Source: an uncultured Oscillospiraceae bacterium
GTDB taxonomy: Bacteria > Bacillota > Clostridia > Oscillospirales > Oscillospiraceae
Direction: 5' to 3'
Assembly (NCBI GenBank): GCA_910588105.1
Contig: CAJUQD010000038.1
Span: 1-24,763, forward strand
Length of the DNA stretch: 24,763 nucleotides
Shown here: one piece after another, positions 14,920 through 23,724 of the stretch
Position numbering within the stretch: the first letter of the stretch is position 1
Layout of the letters: every line of letters starts with the position of its first letter
Made by a program: the position numbers and the translations under genes
The notes under the pieces: model-generated
Database searches by the model: none
What the model saw: only the letters and a program-made list of their open reading frames with translations
Told to the model about the DNA's origin: nothing

Positions 14920-17316
14920 TCATTTCATGCCCCAGATATTCCGGGCATACTCCTCCACCGCCCGGTCGGCGGAGAAGAAGCCCGCCTTGGCGATGTTCAC
15001 CAGGGACATCCTGGTAAACCGGGTCTTATCGCCGTAGATGGCGGCCACGTCCCGCTGGGCGCGCACATAGTCGTGGAAATCGGCCAGGCACATATAGGGG
15101 TCGGCGGGGCCCCTGTGGTTGGTGTTCAGCGAGCGCACAATGTCGTCGAAGTGCATCCCCCCAATGCCGCCCATGAGTAGATCCATCACCGCCTTGAGCT
15201 CGGGGTCGTTGCGCACATAGTCCAGGGGGTTGTAGCCATTGTGCCACAACTCGTTGACCTCCTCGGTCTTGAGGCCGAAGAGCACGATGTTCTCGTCCCC
15301 CACCTGCTCATGGATTTCCACATTTGCGCCGTCCAGGGTGCCCAGGGTCACCGCGCCGTTAATCATCAGCTTCATATTGCCAGTGCCGCTGGCCTCCTTG
15401 CCGGCAACGGAGATCTGCTCGGATATCTCGGCGGCGGGGATGATGATCTCCGCCAGGGAGACGTTGTAGTCCTCCATAAAGACCACCTTCAGCTTGTCCT
15501 GGACATCCGGGTCATGGTTGACCATGTTGGATACGGATACGATGAGCTGGATGATCTGCTTGGCCATAATATATCCCGCAGACGCCTTGGCGGCAAACAC
15601 AAATGTGCGGGGCTGGAAGGGCGCGCCCGGGTTAGCCTTGATCTCCAGGTACATGTGGAGGATCTGGAGGACGTTGAGCAGCTGGCGCTTGTACTCGTGC
15701 AGGCGCTTGATCTGCACATCGAACAGGGAGTTGGGGTCCACAATCACGCCGTTGCGCTTGAGGATCAAATCGGCCAGCCGCTTCTTGTTGTCCAGCTTGA
15801 TTTCCTGGAGGCGCTGGAGCACCTTTTTGTCGTCCTTATACTTGAGCAGCTTCTCCAGCTGGGTGGAGTCGGTGGTGAACCCGTCGCCAATCAGCTCCTT
15901 GAGCAGGGCGGACAGCTCCGGGTTGGCCTGGCACAGCCAGCGGCGGTAGGCGATACCGTTGGTAACGTTACAGAAGTGGCTGGGCTCCATCTGGTAGTAG
16001 TCCCGGAAGATGGAGTTGGTTAAAATCTCCGAGTGGAGCTTGGATACGCCGTTCACCTTGTGGCAGGCCGCCAGGCACAGGTTCGCCATGCGGATCTCGT
16101 TCTTACTGATCACCGCCATATATTCGATCTTGCCCATATCGTTGCCGTAGTAGCCGTGCAGGTCGATGCGCAGGCGGCGGTCGATCTCCTGGATGATCTG
16201 GAACACACGGGGCAGCAGCTGCTGGAACAAATCCACATTCCAGCGCTCCAGCGCCTCGCTCATCACGGTGTGGTTGGTGTAGGACAGGGTGCGGCAGGTG
16301 ATGTCCCACGCCTTGTCCCAGGGGTAATTGTACTCGTCCACCAGCAGGCGCATCAGCTCGGGCACGCACAGGGCGGGATGGGTATCGTTGATGTGGATGG
16401 ACACCTTGTCGGGCAGGTTGTCCAGGCTCTTGTTGTCTCGTAGGTGCTTTTTCAGGATGGTCTGCACCGAGGCAGACACCAGCAGGTACTGCTGGCGCAG
16501 GCGCAGGCGCTTGCCCTCGATGTGGTCGTCCGCGGGATAGAGCACCTTGGAGATGACCTCGGCCATGGTGTCCCCCTCCAGGGCCTTGGCGTAATCGCCC
16601 CGGGAGAAAGCGGACATGTCGAAGCTGTTGGGGGACTTGGCCGACCACAGCACCAGGGGGTTGACCGCGCGGCTGCCGTAGCCGGAGATATACATCTCGT
16701 TGGGCACCGCCATGACGGACTGGTAGTTCATATGGGTCACACGGTAAATGCCGTCGTCCTCCCAACCGTGGATGTTTCCGCCAAAGCGGACCTCCACCGC
16801 CTCGCTCTCATGGGGAACCAGCCATACGTCGCCCATGCTCAGCCAGTCGTCGGGGAATTCCATCTGCCAGCCGTCCACAATCTTCTGCTTGAAGATGCCG
16901 AACTCATAGCGGATGGAATACCCCGTCATGGGCATATCTAGGGTGGAGGCGGAGTCCATATAGCAGGAGGCCAGCCGGCCCAGGCCGCCGTTGCCCAGCC
17001 CGGCGTCCGGCTCCATCTCATACAGCTTGTGGATGTCCACGCCGCACTTCGCCAGCGCCTTGGTGAAGATATCCTCCAGCCCCAGGTTATACAGGTTGTT
17101 GCGCAGCGAGGTGCCCACCAAAAACTCCATGGACATGTAGTATACCTGCTTGCCCTTATTCTTCTTATAGAATTCGGCGCTCTTACTGGCCAGCATACCG
17201 TTCACCACGTAGCACAGGGCGCGGTACACCTGCTGGGGGGAGGCATTCTCCATGGCGCAACCATAGCGCACCAGAAGGGTGTCCTCCAGTTGGGAGATAA
17301 TTTGTTTCTGATCCAT
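14920..17316 (-). CDS. glgP: Glycogen/starch phosphorylase
   Basis: GlgP uses phosphate and pyridoxal phosphate to release glucose-1-phosphate from glycogen chain ends. The 798-residue product is of family length. It has YYMSMEFLVGTSLRNNLYNLG near the start, DAGLGNGGLGRLASCYMDS, SIHINDTHPAL, VQIKRLHEYKRQLLN, and the PLP site EASGTGNMKLMINGAVTLGT, in which K649 forms the Schiff base. The start at 17316 (MDQKQI) follows AAGGAG about 12 bases upstream; the frame is open further but would include the leader hairpins. It is fifth in the glgB-C-D-A-P series but has its own extended -10 promoter and a short leader containing an intrinsic terminator, so it can be controlled apart from the synthesis genes. 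Confidence 0.97.
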   Translation of the reverse strand: MDQKQIISQLEDTLLVRYGCAMENASPQQVYRALCYVVNGMLASKSAEFYKKNKGKQVYYMSMEFLVGTSLRNNLYNLGLEDIFTKALAKCGVDIHKLYEMEPDAGLGNGGLGRLASCYMDSASTLDMPMTGYSIRYEFGIFKQKIVDGWQMEFPDDWLSMGDVWLVPHESEAVEVRFGGNIHGWEDDGIYRVTHMNYQSVMAVPNEMYISGYGSRAVNPLVLWSAKSPNSFDMSAFSRGDYAKALEGDTMAEVISKVLYPADDHIEGKRLRLRQQYLLVSASVQTILKKHLRDNKSLDNLPDKVSIHINDTHPALCVPELMRLLVDEYNYPWDKAWDITCRTLSYTNHTVMSEALERWNVDLFQQLLPRVFQIIQEIDRRLRIDLHGYYGNDMGKIEYMAVISKNEIRMANLCLAACHKVNGVSKLHSEILTNSIFRDYYQMEPSHFCNVTNGIAYRRWLCQANPELSALLKELIGDGFTTDSTQLEKLLKYKDDKKVLQRLQEIKLDNKKRLADLILKRNGVIVDPNSLFDVQIKRLHEYKRQLLNVLQILHMYLEIKANPGAPFQPRTFVFAAKASAGYIMAKQIIQLIVSVSNMVNHDPDVQDKLKVVFMEDYNVSLAEIIIPAAEISEQISVAGKEASGTGNMKLMINGAVTLGTLDGANVEIHEQVGDENIVLFGLKTEEVNELWHNGYNPLDYVRNDPELKAVMDLLMGGIGGMHFDDIVRSLNTNHRGPADPYMCLADFHDYVRAQRDVAAIYGDKTRFTRMSLVNIAKAGFFSADRAVEEYARNIWGMK

Positions 17317-17366
17317 ACGGTTTATTGACTCCTTCTTGACCGGCAAAAAGCCGGGGAATTGATGGG

Positions 17367-17399
17367 AAAAAATCACAGCCCGCTCCCGCGGGCTGTGAT
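17367..17399 (-). terminator. Intrinsic terminator in the glgP leader (attenuator or glgA terminator)
   Basis: A 12-bp stem pairs 17372-17383 (ATCACAGCCCGC) with 17388-17399 across the loop TCCC, followed on the minus strand by TTTTTT (17367-17372). It lies after glgA but also downstream of the glgP promoter, about 50 bases before the glgP start. Two further small hairpins flank it, GGGGC/GCCCC upstream and CCGGC-T5-GCCGG (17340-17354) downstream. Confidence 0.75.
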
Positions 17400-17427
17400 C
17401 GCACGGGGCGCTGCAATATGCCCCTTT

Positions 17428-17456
17428 ATTATAGCATAAACGAACCGGCTTTTGCA
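17428..17456 (-). promoter_or_regulatory. Extended -10 promoter of glgP
   Basis: On the minus strand TGCTATAAT contains a consensus -10 (17428-17433) with the TGn extension. The -35 region (TGCAAA, 17451-17456) is weak, as expected for extended -10 promoters. Initiation is predicted near 17421, giving a leader of about 105 bases. Confidence 0.65.
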
Positions 17457-17529
17457 CTATAAATTTTCACTTTTTTCATTTCATGCAAACAAAGCGAAAA
17501 TCCAGATGATTCCCGGCCTAATTTGGCGT

Positions 17530-18960
17530 TTAATCCGTCAAAGAGTGATAAATATCCCAATATTCCTGCACGGAACGCTTCCAGGAACTGTCATAGGCCA
17601 TCACGCTCTTTTGCAGCGCGGTCCAATGCTCCTTATCGTAGAACAATCCCTCGCCCCGGCGCACCGCGTCCAGCATATCGTGGGCGTTATAGCTCTTGAA
17701 GGTAAAGCCGTTGCCCTCGCCGGTCTCAATGTTGTAAGCGGGGACGGTGTCGAACAGGCCACCGGTCTCCCGGACGATGGGGATGGTGCCGTACCGCATG
17801 GCAATCAACTGGGTCAGGCCGCAGGGCTCCTGCTTGGAGGGCATGAGCACCAGATCCGCCCCGGCGTAAGCCTGATGGGCCAGGGTGTTGTCGAACACAA
17901 TATTGGCGGACATTTTGTGGGGAAAATTGGCGGCGTAGGAGCGGAACATATCCTCATACTGCCGCTCACCGGTGCCGATGATGACCAGCTGGAGGTCGTC
18001 CCACATCAGGTCGTCCATCACGGCCTGCACCAGATCCACCCCTTTGTGGCCCACAAGGCGGGTAATCATGATGACCATGGGTACGTCCCGGACGGCCAGC
18101 CCCAGCCGCTGCTGGAGAAACTGCTTGTTCTCCGCCTTTTTCTCCAGAGTGGAGGCGTCGAAATTGGCGTACAGCAAGGGGTCGGAAGCGGGGTCGAACA
18201 CCTCGGTGTCGATGCCGTTGACCACGCCGCTGAGCTTGTAGGCGTGCTGGCGCAGCACATCGTGGAGGCCATGGGCGTAGTAGGGATCCTGAATCTCGAA
18301 GGCATAGGTGCGCGACACCGTGCTCACCCGGTCGGCGGTGTGGATGGCGGCCTTCATCAGGTTGGTGCAGGTGTCAAAGTGCATGGTGGCCTTCCAATCC
18401 TCGGGCAGGCCCAGCACCTCGTCCACAAACTCATCGGGGAACCGGCCCTGGTACTCCATGTTGTGGATGGTGAACAGCGTGCGGATGGGCTGGTACTTCT
18501 CCACGTTCATGTAGTGGGCACGGAGGAATACAGGGACCATTGCGGTCTGCCAGTCGTTGGCGTGGATCACATCGGGATACCAGTCCAAATACTGGAGGGC
18601 CTCCAAAATGGCCTTGGAGTAAAAGGCAAAGCGCTCGCCATCGTCATAGTGGCCGTAGCAGCCGTCCCGGTAGAAGTAGTACTCGTTGTCGATGAAGTAA
18701 TACTGGAGCTTCTTGCGCTTGCTCACCGCCCGGAACAGGCCGGCGTACACGTTGCGCCAGGACAGGGGGACGGTGAAGTTGGTGATATACTCAATCTCAA
18801 ACTCCGGGTTGTCCTTGATTGCCTTGTAATAGGGCAGGAAGACATAGACCTCGGTATTGGGGGTCTCCGCCAGGGCCTTGGGCAGGGCGGCGGCAACGTC
18901 GCCCAGGCCGCCGGTTTTGATAAAAGGCGCGGCCTCGCTGGTAGCAAGTAAGATTTTCAT
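17530..18960 (-). CDS. glgA: Glycogen synthase (ADP-glucose type)
   Basis: GlgA transfers glucose from ADP-glucose to the non-reducing ends of glycogen. The 476-residue GT5-family product begins MKILLATSEAAPFIKTGGLGDV, where KTGGL (15-19) is the ADP-glucose-binding signature. It contains HANDWQTAM, FTIHNMEYQGRF and KLSGVVNGID, and the C-terminal nucleotide-sugar site with TRLVGHKGVDL and MPSKQEPCGLTQLIAMRYGT. The start ATG at 18960 overlaps the glgD stop codon by four bases (ATGA), so translation is coupled; a longer open frame upstream is only a shadow of glgD. A terminator follows about 130 bases after the stop codon. Confidence 0.97.
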   Translation of the reverse strand: MKILLATSEAAPFIKTGGLGDVAAALPKALAETPNTEVYVFLPYYKAIKDNPEFEIEYITNFTVPLSWRNVYAGLFRAVSKRKKLQYYFIDNEYYFYRDGCYGHYDDGERFAFYSKAILEALQYLDWYPDVIHANDWQTAMVPVFLRAHYMNVEKYQPIRTLFTIHNMEYQGRFPDEFVDEVLGLPEDWKATMHFDTCTNLMKAAIHTADRVSTVSRTYAFEIQDPYYAHGLHDVLRQHAYKLSGVVNGIDTEVFDPASDPLLYANFDASTLEKKAENKQFLQQRLGLAVRDVPMVIMITRLVGHKGVDLVQAVMDDLMWDDLQLVIIGTGERQYEDMFRSYAANFPHKMSANIVFDNTLAHQAYAGADLVLMPSKQEPCGLTQLIAMRYGTIPIVRETGGLFDTVPAYNIETGEGNGFTFKSYNAHDMLDAVRRGEGLFYDKEHWTALQKSVMAYDSSWKRSVQEYWDIYHSLTD

Positions 18961-20081
18961 ACCGTTACTCCTTTGCGAATGACGACGGGATTGCTCTCCA
19001 GGCCTTTGAGCTGCGCCCCATCGCTGATGGTGACCCATTTGTCCACGATGACATTCTCCAGGCAGGCGCCCTCGCCCACCACGCTGCCCTGCATAATGAC
19101 GCAGTTCTTCACCTTGGCGCCCTTGCCGATTTTCACGCCCCGGGACAGCACACAGTGTTCCACACTGCCGTCCACAAAGCATCCGTCGGCGATGACGCAG
19201 CGTTCCACCTGGCACTCCAGGCCATAGTAGGCGGGCACCTCGTCCGTCACGCGGGTGTGGATGGGCCGATCCCCCCGGAACAGGGCGGCGGACACGTCGT
19301 CCTCCAGGATGGCCAGGCTGCTCTGGAAATATTCGTTCACGTCCCGGACGCGCAGCACCTTGGTGTCCACCTCATAGAGGTTGATGGACAGCCTGCCCCG
19401 GTTGAATTCATGCTGGATGAAGTCCCGCAGGAAGTCATAGATCCCCCGGGAGGTGTAGTCCCGGATGACATTGATGAGGAACTCCCGGGAGATAATCATG
19501 TGGCCCATGCTGGCGTAGTCGCCGGGCTTGGCGGGGCAGTCCAGGGCGTAGGAGGTCACCCGGTGGCCGGCATCCGCCTTCATCACGGAGGCAAAATTGA
19601 GCTGGGACGCCTCCGGCTCCTTGGTGGCCAGCATGGTGATGTCGCAGCCGCTGGCGATATGGTCCTCCAGGGCGGCGCGGTAGTCGATGTTGCACAGCAC
19701 ATAGGCGTCGGCCAGCAGCACATAGGGGGTGGTGGAGATGGTCTCCAGATAGTCCAGGGCGTTGCGCAGCTCGTCCAGCTTGCCCCGGCTGCCGCTGGTG
19801 TGGGCGTCCTCGGTGGCGAAGGGGGGCAGCAGCTGGAGCCCGCCGTTCTTTCGGTTCAGGTCCCACTCCTGGCTGTTGCCCAGGTGGTCCATCAGGGAGT
19901 GGTAGTGCTGCTTGACCAGCACACCCACGTTGAGGATGCCGGAGTTGACCATATTGGACAGCACAAAGTCCACCAGGCGGTAGCGCCCTCCGAAGGGGAT
20001 CGCTGCCATGTTACGGTCCTGCGTAAAGGAATTGAGTGCGTCGGAATACATCTCGGAGAAGATAATACCAGTCATTTTCAT
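18957..20081 (-). CDS. glgD: GlgD, glucose-1-phosphate adenylyltransferase partner subunit
   Basis: GlgD is a GlgC paralogue found in Firmicutes that joins GlgC to form a more active ADP-glucose pyrophosphorylase, with little activity alone. The 374-residue product keeps the nucleotidyltransferase fold (AIPFGGRYRLVDFVLSNMVNSG, WDLNRKNGGLQLLPP) and a left-handed beta-helix C-terminus of hexapeptide repeats (ERCVIADGCFVDGSVEHCVLS and following). In place of the catalytic GGxGxRL loop of GlgC, however, its N-terminus reads GIIFSEMYSDALNSF, so it is probably a non-catalytic subunit. The start at 20081 follows AAGGGGGTG, 13 bases after the glgC stop codon. Its stop codon overlaps the glgA start. 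Confidence 0.95.
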   Translation of the reverse strand: MKMTGIIFSEMYSDALNSFTQDRNMAAIPFGGRYRLVDFVLSNMVNSGILNVGVLVKQHYHSLMDHLGNSQEWDLNRKNGGLQLLPPFATEDAHTSGSRGKLDELRNALDYLETISTTPYVLLADAYVLCNIDYRAALEDHIASGCDITMLATKEPEASQLNFASVMKADAGHRVTSYALDCPAKPGDYASMGHMIISREFLINVIRDYTSRGIYDFLRDFIQHEFNRGRLSINLYEVDTKVLRVRDVNEYFQSSLAILEDDVSAALFRGDRPIHTRVTDEVPAYYGLECQVERCVIADGCFVDGSVEHCVLSRGVKIGKGAKVKNCVIMQGSVVGEGACLENVIVDKWVTISDGAQLKGLESNPVVIRKGVTV

Positions 20082-20094
20082 GGTGGACACCCCC

Positions 20095-21285
20095 TTAAAC
20101 AATTTCTTTGGGCTTGATGACGGAGCCTGCGGCGATGGTCCTCTGGTGGCCCACCACGGCGATGCCCCAGTCCCCATCCAGGTAGTTCTCCGGGCGCTCG
20201 CCGATCTTGGCGCCCTCCTCCACCACGCACTGCTCGCCCACGATGCAGTAGCTCACGTTGGCGCCCTTGCGCACAATGGTGTTGGGCATGATGACCGCGC
20301 CGGTGACGATGGCCCCCTCCTCAATCTGGCAGCCTGTATACAGCACCGAGTGCTCCACATTGCCCCGGATGGTGCAGCCCTCGGCCACAAAGGAATTAGT
20401 CACCTTGGCCCCGGAGCCGATGCGGGTGGCGGGGGCGGAATAGTTCCGGGCGTAGATGCGGAAGCTGGGGTCGCGCATGTTGATGGGGTCCTTGGGATCC
20501 AGCAGATCCATGTTGGCGTCCCACAAGCTGTCCAGGGTGCCCACGTCCTTCCAGTACCCCTCGAAGGAGTAAGCGTACATGGGCCGGTTGTCTTTCAGAA
20601 AATTGGGGATGATGTTCTTGCCGAAGTCGTTTTCCGAATTGGGGTCGGCCTCGTCGGCAATCAGGTACTCCCGCAGCACGGACCAGGTAAAGATGTAAAT
20701 GCCCATTGAGGCCAGGTTGCTCTTGGGCTGCTTGGGCTTCTCCTCAAAGTCCACGATGGCGCCGTTCTCGTCGGTGCTCATGATACCCATGCGGGTGGCT
20801 TCCTCCATACTCACCGGCATGACGGCGATGGTGCACTCGGCCCCCTTCTCCTTGTGGAACTGGAGCATTTTGTTATAGTCCATCTTGTAGATGTGGTCGC
20901 CGCCCAGCACGGCCACATACTCGGGGTTGTAACGGTCCACAAAGGGGATATTCTGATAGATGGCGTTGGCGGTGCCCTTGTACCAGGACTCGGTTTTGGA
21001 CTGGGTATAGGGGGGCAGCACGTGGGCCCCGCCCCAGTTGCGGTTCAGATCCCAGGGCTGGCCGTTGCCGATGTAATCGTTGAGTTCCAGGGGCTGGTAC
21101 TGGGTGAGCACCCCCACGGTGTCAATGCCGGAGTTGACGCAGTTGGACAGTGGGAAATCAATGATGCGGTATTTGCCGCCGAAGGGCACCGCCGGCTTGG
21201 CGGTGTCTTGCGTGAGCACGTACAGGCGGCTCCCTTGGCCGCCGGCCAGAAGCATGGCAATGCACTCTTTTTTACGCTGGAACAA
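20095..21285 (-). CDS. glgC: Glucose-1-phosphate adenylyltransferase (ADP-glucose pyrophosphorylase)
   Basis: GlgC makes ADP-glucose from ATP and glucose-1-phosphate, the committed step of glycogen synthesis. The 396-residue product has the nucleotide-binding loop GGQGSRL (15-21), KPAVPFGGKYRIIDFPLSN, YVAVLGGDHIYKMDY, the sugar-phosphate-binding FEEKPKQPKSNLASMGIYIF, the GYWKDVGTLDSLWDANMDLL segment and a C-terminal beta-helix of hexapeptide repeats. The start appears to be a TTG at 21285, six bases after GGGGGAG, giving MFQRKKECIAMLLAGG; no ATG gives the full conserved N-terminus. It begins 20 bases after the glgB stop codon and ends 13 bases before glgD. Confidence 0.96.
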   Translation of the reverse strand: MFQRKKECIAMLLAGGQGSRLYVLTQDTAKPAVPFGGKYRIIDFPLSNCVNSGIDTVGVLTQYQPLELNDYIGNGQPWDLNRNWGGAHVLPPYTQSKTESWYKGTANAIYQNIPFVDRYNPEYVAVLGGDHIYKMDYNKMLQFHKEKGAECTIAVMPVSMEEATRMGIMSTDENGAIVDFEEKPKQPKSNLASMGIYIFTWSVLREYLIADEADPNSENDFGKNIIPNFLKDNRPMYAYSFEGYWKDVGTLDSLWDANMDLLDPKDPINMRDPSFRIYARNYSAPATRIGSGAKVTNSFVAEGCTIRGNVEHSVLYTGCQIEEGAIVTGAVIMPNTIVRKGANVSYCIVGEQCVVEEGAKIGERPENYLDGDWGIAVVGHQRTIAAGSVIKPKEIV

Positions 21286-21305
21286 GTTGAACTCCCCCTC
21301 AATAT

Positions 21306-23411
21306 TTAATTTTCGGTTTTGGATTTTTTAGCGCGGGGCTTGCGGGCCGTCTTGGGCTTTGATATCCCGGCGTCCTGAAGCTCCGCCTCGGGCTTGCGGC
21401 CCGGCTTCTTCCTGGGCGCGGGCCCGGCCTCCCCTGCGGCATTGGATGTCCTGGCCTTTGCGGCGGTCTTTTGGGCAGCCTTGGGCGCCCCTTCCCCGCC
21501 ATCCTCATCCTTGGCGTCCCGCGGGGTGGACCTGCGCTCATAAAATACGGTGGACATGGCCGGCAAGGTGAGCTCCACGGAATACTTCAGCCCGTGCATC
21601 TCCTTCTTCTTGGCCTTGACAGGGGCCAGCGCCGTGCCCGCGCCGCCGTACTTGGCGTCGTCGCTGGACAGCACGGGGACATAGGCGCCCGCCTTGGGGA
21701 CGCCTATCTTGTAGCCGGTGCGCTCCACAGGGCAGAAGTTACACACTACAATAACCTCTTTCCCTTTGTCGTCGATGCGGCGGAAGGAGATGACGCTTTG
21801 CTGGTAGTCGTCGCAGGAAATCCACTGGAAGCCCTGCCAGTCCACATCGTTGTGCCACAGGGCCGGGTGGTCCAGGTAGTAATGGTTCAGGTCCCGGACA
21901 TAGGCCCTCAGCTGGGCGTGCTTATCGTAATCCAGCAGCAGCCAGTCCAGCCCCTTCTTCTCGTCCCACTCAATGAACTGGCCGAACTCGCCGCCCATGA
22001 ACAGCAGCTTCTTGCCCGGGTGGGTCATCATGTAACCATAGAAAGCCCGCAGGTTCTGGAACTTGTCCGCATAGTCGCCGGGCATTTTGTTTACCAGGGA
22101 ACACTTGCCATGCACCACCTCATCGTGGGACAGGGGGAGCACAAAATTCTCCGAAAAAGCATAGGTCAGCGAGAAGGTCAGGTTGTTGTGCTTGCCCTTG
22201 CGGAACAGCGGGTCGGTGGACATGTAGTCCACCATGTCGTGCATCCAGCCCATATTCCATTTAAAGTTGAAGCCCAGCCCGCCGTCATACCCCGGCTTGG
22301 TCACCATGGGGAACGCGGTGGACTCCTCGGCGCACATGATGGCGGCGGGGTCAAAGGTGAGGGCGGCGGCATTCATGTCCCGCAGGAACTGGACAGCCTC
22401 CAGATTGATGTTTCCCCCATCCTTGTTGGGCCGCCACTCGCCGCCCCGGCGGCCATAGTCCAGGTAGAGCATGGAGGCCACCGCATCCACCCGGATGCCG
22501 TCGATATGGAACTTATCCAGCCAGTACACCACATTGGAGATCAGGAAGGAGCGCACCTCATACCGGCCGTAGTCGAAGATGCGGGTACCCCAATCGGGGT
22601 GCTCCCGGCGCAGGGGGTCGGCGGGCTCGTAGCAGTAGCCGCCGTCGAACTCAAACAGGCCGCACTCGTCTCGTGGGAAGTGGGCGCCCACCCAGTCGAT
22701 GATGACGCCGATGCCCGCCCCATGGCACATATCCACAAAACGCATGAAATCGTGGGGAGTGCCGTACCGGGAGGTGGGGGCATAATACCCGGTGACCTGA
22801 TAGCCCCAGGAGGGGTCGTAGGGGTACTCGCTGACGGGAAGCAGCTCCACGTGGGTATACCCCATGTCCTTCAGGTAGGGAATGAGCTGATCCGCGCAGT
22901 CCACATAGGACAGGAAATTTCCATCCCCATGCCGCCGCCAGGAGCCCAGGTGCATCTCATAGATGTTCATCGGACTGCGCAGCACATCCTTGCGGCTCCG
23001 GGCGCGGCGGTAGGCCCCGTCGGTCCACTCAAAACCGTCCAGGTCGAACACCTTGCTGGCGTTGTCCGGCCGGGTGGCGGAATGGGTGGCATAAGGGTCA
23101 GCCTTGAACACGAAGGTTCCGTCAGGCTTCTCAATGTAGTATTTGTACTCGTCATAGGTCTGCGCACCGGGGATGAACCGCTCCCAGATGGCGGGGGCAA
23201 TGCGCTCCATGGCCGGGGATTCCTTGTCCCAGTCATTAAAGCGGCCCAGTACCCGCACGCTCTTGGCGTGGGGCGCCCACACTCGGAAAACATAGCCCTC
23301 CCGGCCGTCCACCGTCTGCCGGTGGCAGCCTAGGAACTGGTACGCGTCAGCGCTGTTCCCGGCGGAAAACCGGGCGATTGCTTCGCTGAGTTGATCTGCT
23401 TTTTTTATCAT
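21306..23411 (-). CDS. glgB: 1,4-alpha-glucan branching enzyme with basic C-terminal tail
   Basis: GlgB cuts alpha-1,4 chains and rejoins them as alpha-1,6 branches. The 701-residue product has an N-terminal CBM48 domain (about 20-120, VFRVWAPHAKSVRVLGRFNDW), a GH13 barrel with catalytic D309 (GIRVDAVASML), E362 (MCAEES) and D430 (LSHDEVVHGK), and a beta-sandwich end closing at about 627 (STVFYERR). After that comes a 74-residue tail rich in K, R, A and P, with KKPGRKPE and KPKTARKPRAKKSK, absent from standard branching enzymes and of unknown role. The start at 23411 follows GGAGGG eight bases upstream; the longer open frame would cross the promoter. It is the first gene of the glg operon. 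Confidence 0.96.
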   Translation of the reverse strand: MIKKADQLSEAIARFSAGNSADAYQFLGCHRQTVDGREGYVFRVWAPHAKSVRVLGRFNDWDKESPAMERIAPAIWERFIPGAQTYDEYKYYIEKPDGTFVFKADPYATHSATRPDNASKVFDLDGFEWTDGAYRRARSRKDVLRSPMNIYEMHLGSWRRHGDGNFLSYVDCADQLIPYLKDMGYTHVELLPVSEYPYDPSWGYQVTGYYAPTSRYGTPHDFMRFVDMCHGAGIGVIIDWVGAHFPRDECGLFEFDGGYCYEPADPLRREHPDWGTRIFDYGRYEVRSFLISNVVYWLDKFHIDGIRVDAVASMLYLDYGRRGGEWRPNKDGGNINLEAVQFLRDMNAAALTFDPAAIMCAEESTAFPMVTKPGYDGGLGFNFKWNMGWMHDMVDYMSTDPLFRKGKHNNLTFSLTYAFSENFVLPLSHDEVVHGKCSLVNKMPGDYADKFQNLRAFYGYMMTHPGKKLLFMGGEFGQFIEWDEKKGLDWLLLDYDKHAQLRAYVRDLNHYYLDHPALWHNDVDWQGFQWISCDDYQQSVISFRRIDDKGKEVIVVCNFCPVERTGYKIGVPKAGAYVPVLSSDDAKYGGAGTALAPVKAKKKEMHGLKYSVELTLPAMSTVFYERRSTPRDAKDEDGGEGAPKAAQKTAAKARTSNAAGEAGPAPRKKPGRKPEAELQDAGISKPKTARKPRAKKSKTEN

Positions 23412-23498
23412 AAGTGCCCTCCAATGATCCGCCGTCATCCGGCGGAAAATGCTGTGGTTCCACCTTGTGCGCCACAGATATGCCCTGGAATTGGTTTT

Positions 23499-23527
23499 AT
23501 TATAACGTGTCCCGCTGTCAAAGTCAA
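23499..23527 (-). promoter_or_regulatory. Sigma-A promoter of the glg operon
   Basis: On the minus strand TTGACT (23522-23527), a 17-base spacer and consensus TATAAT (23499-23504) lie 88 bases before glgB. The leader holds a small hairpin, CCGCCG (23429-23434) with CGGCGG (23440-23445), just before the ribosome binding site. Confidence 0.75.
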
Positions 23528-23601
23528 GGTGCACAAAAAAGAAATGGAAAAAGCATATGTTTATGTCGCATTGTGCGAAATTTTCAAAGTATTTTGGGAA
23601 T

Positions 23602-23617
23602 CCTGGAAAATTCCAGG
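23602..23617. repeat. Short inverted repeat upstream of the glg promoter
   Basis: CCTGGAA-AA-TTCCAGG is a perfect 7-bp inverted repeat about 75 bases upstream of the glgB -35 box, in an AT-rich stretch. It could be an operator or chance; nothing else supports a role. Confidence 0.3.
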
Positions 23618-23724
23618 GCCTTGGCTCCGATTTATCCCCGTTGGGCTCCCCACGTAAGCGTCAATCTTTCCGGCGTCTTGCACAGCCCAGCGTTAAGGTA
23701 GAGAATACAATAAAGTCTGATAAG

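Noticed and set aside
17452..18951. Long plus-strand open frame of 499 codons opposite glgA
   Set aside because: It is an antisense shadow; glgA has full family motifs and coupled translation.
21471..23333. Long plus-strand open frame of 620 codons opposite glgB
   Set aside because: It is a shadow of glgB, valine/histidine/glycine-rich as expected for antisense of a GC-rich gene, with no domain seen.
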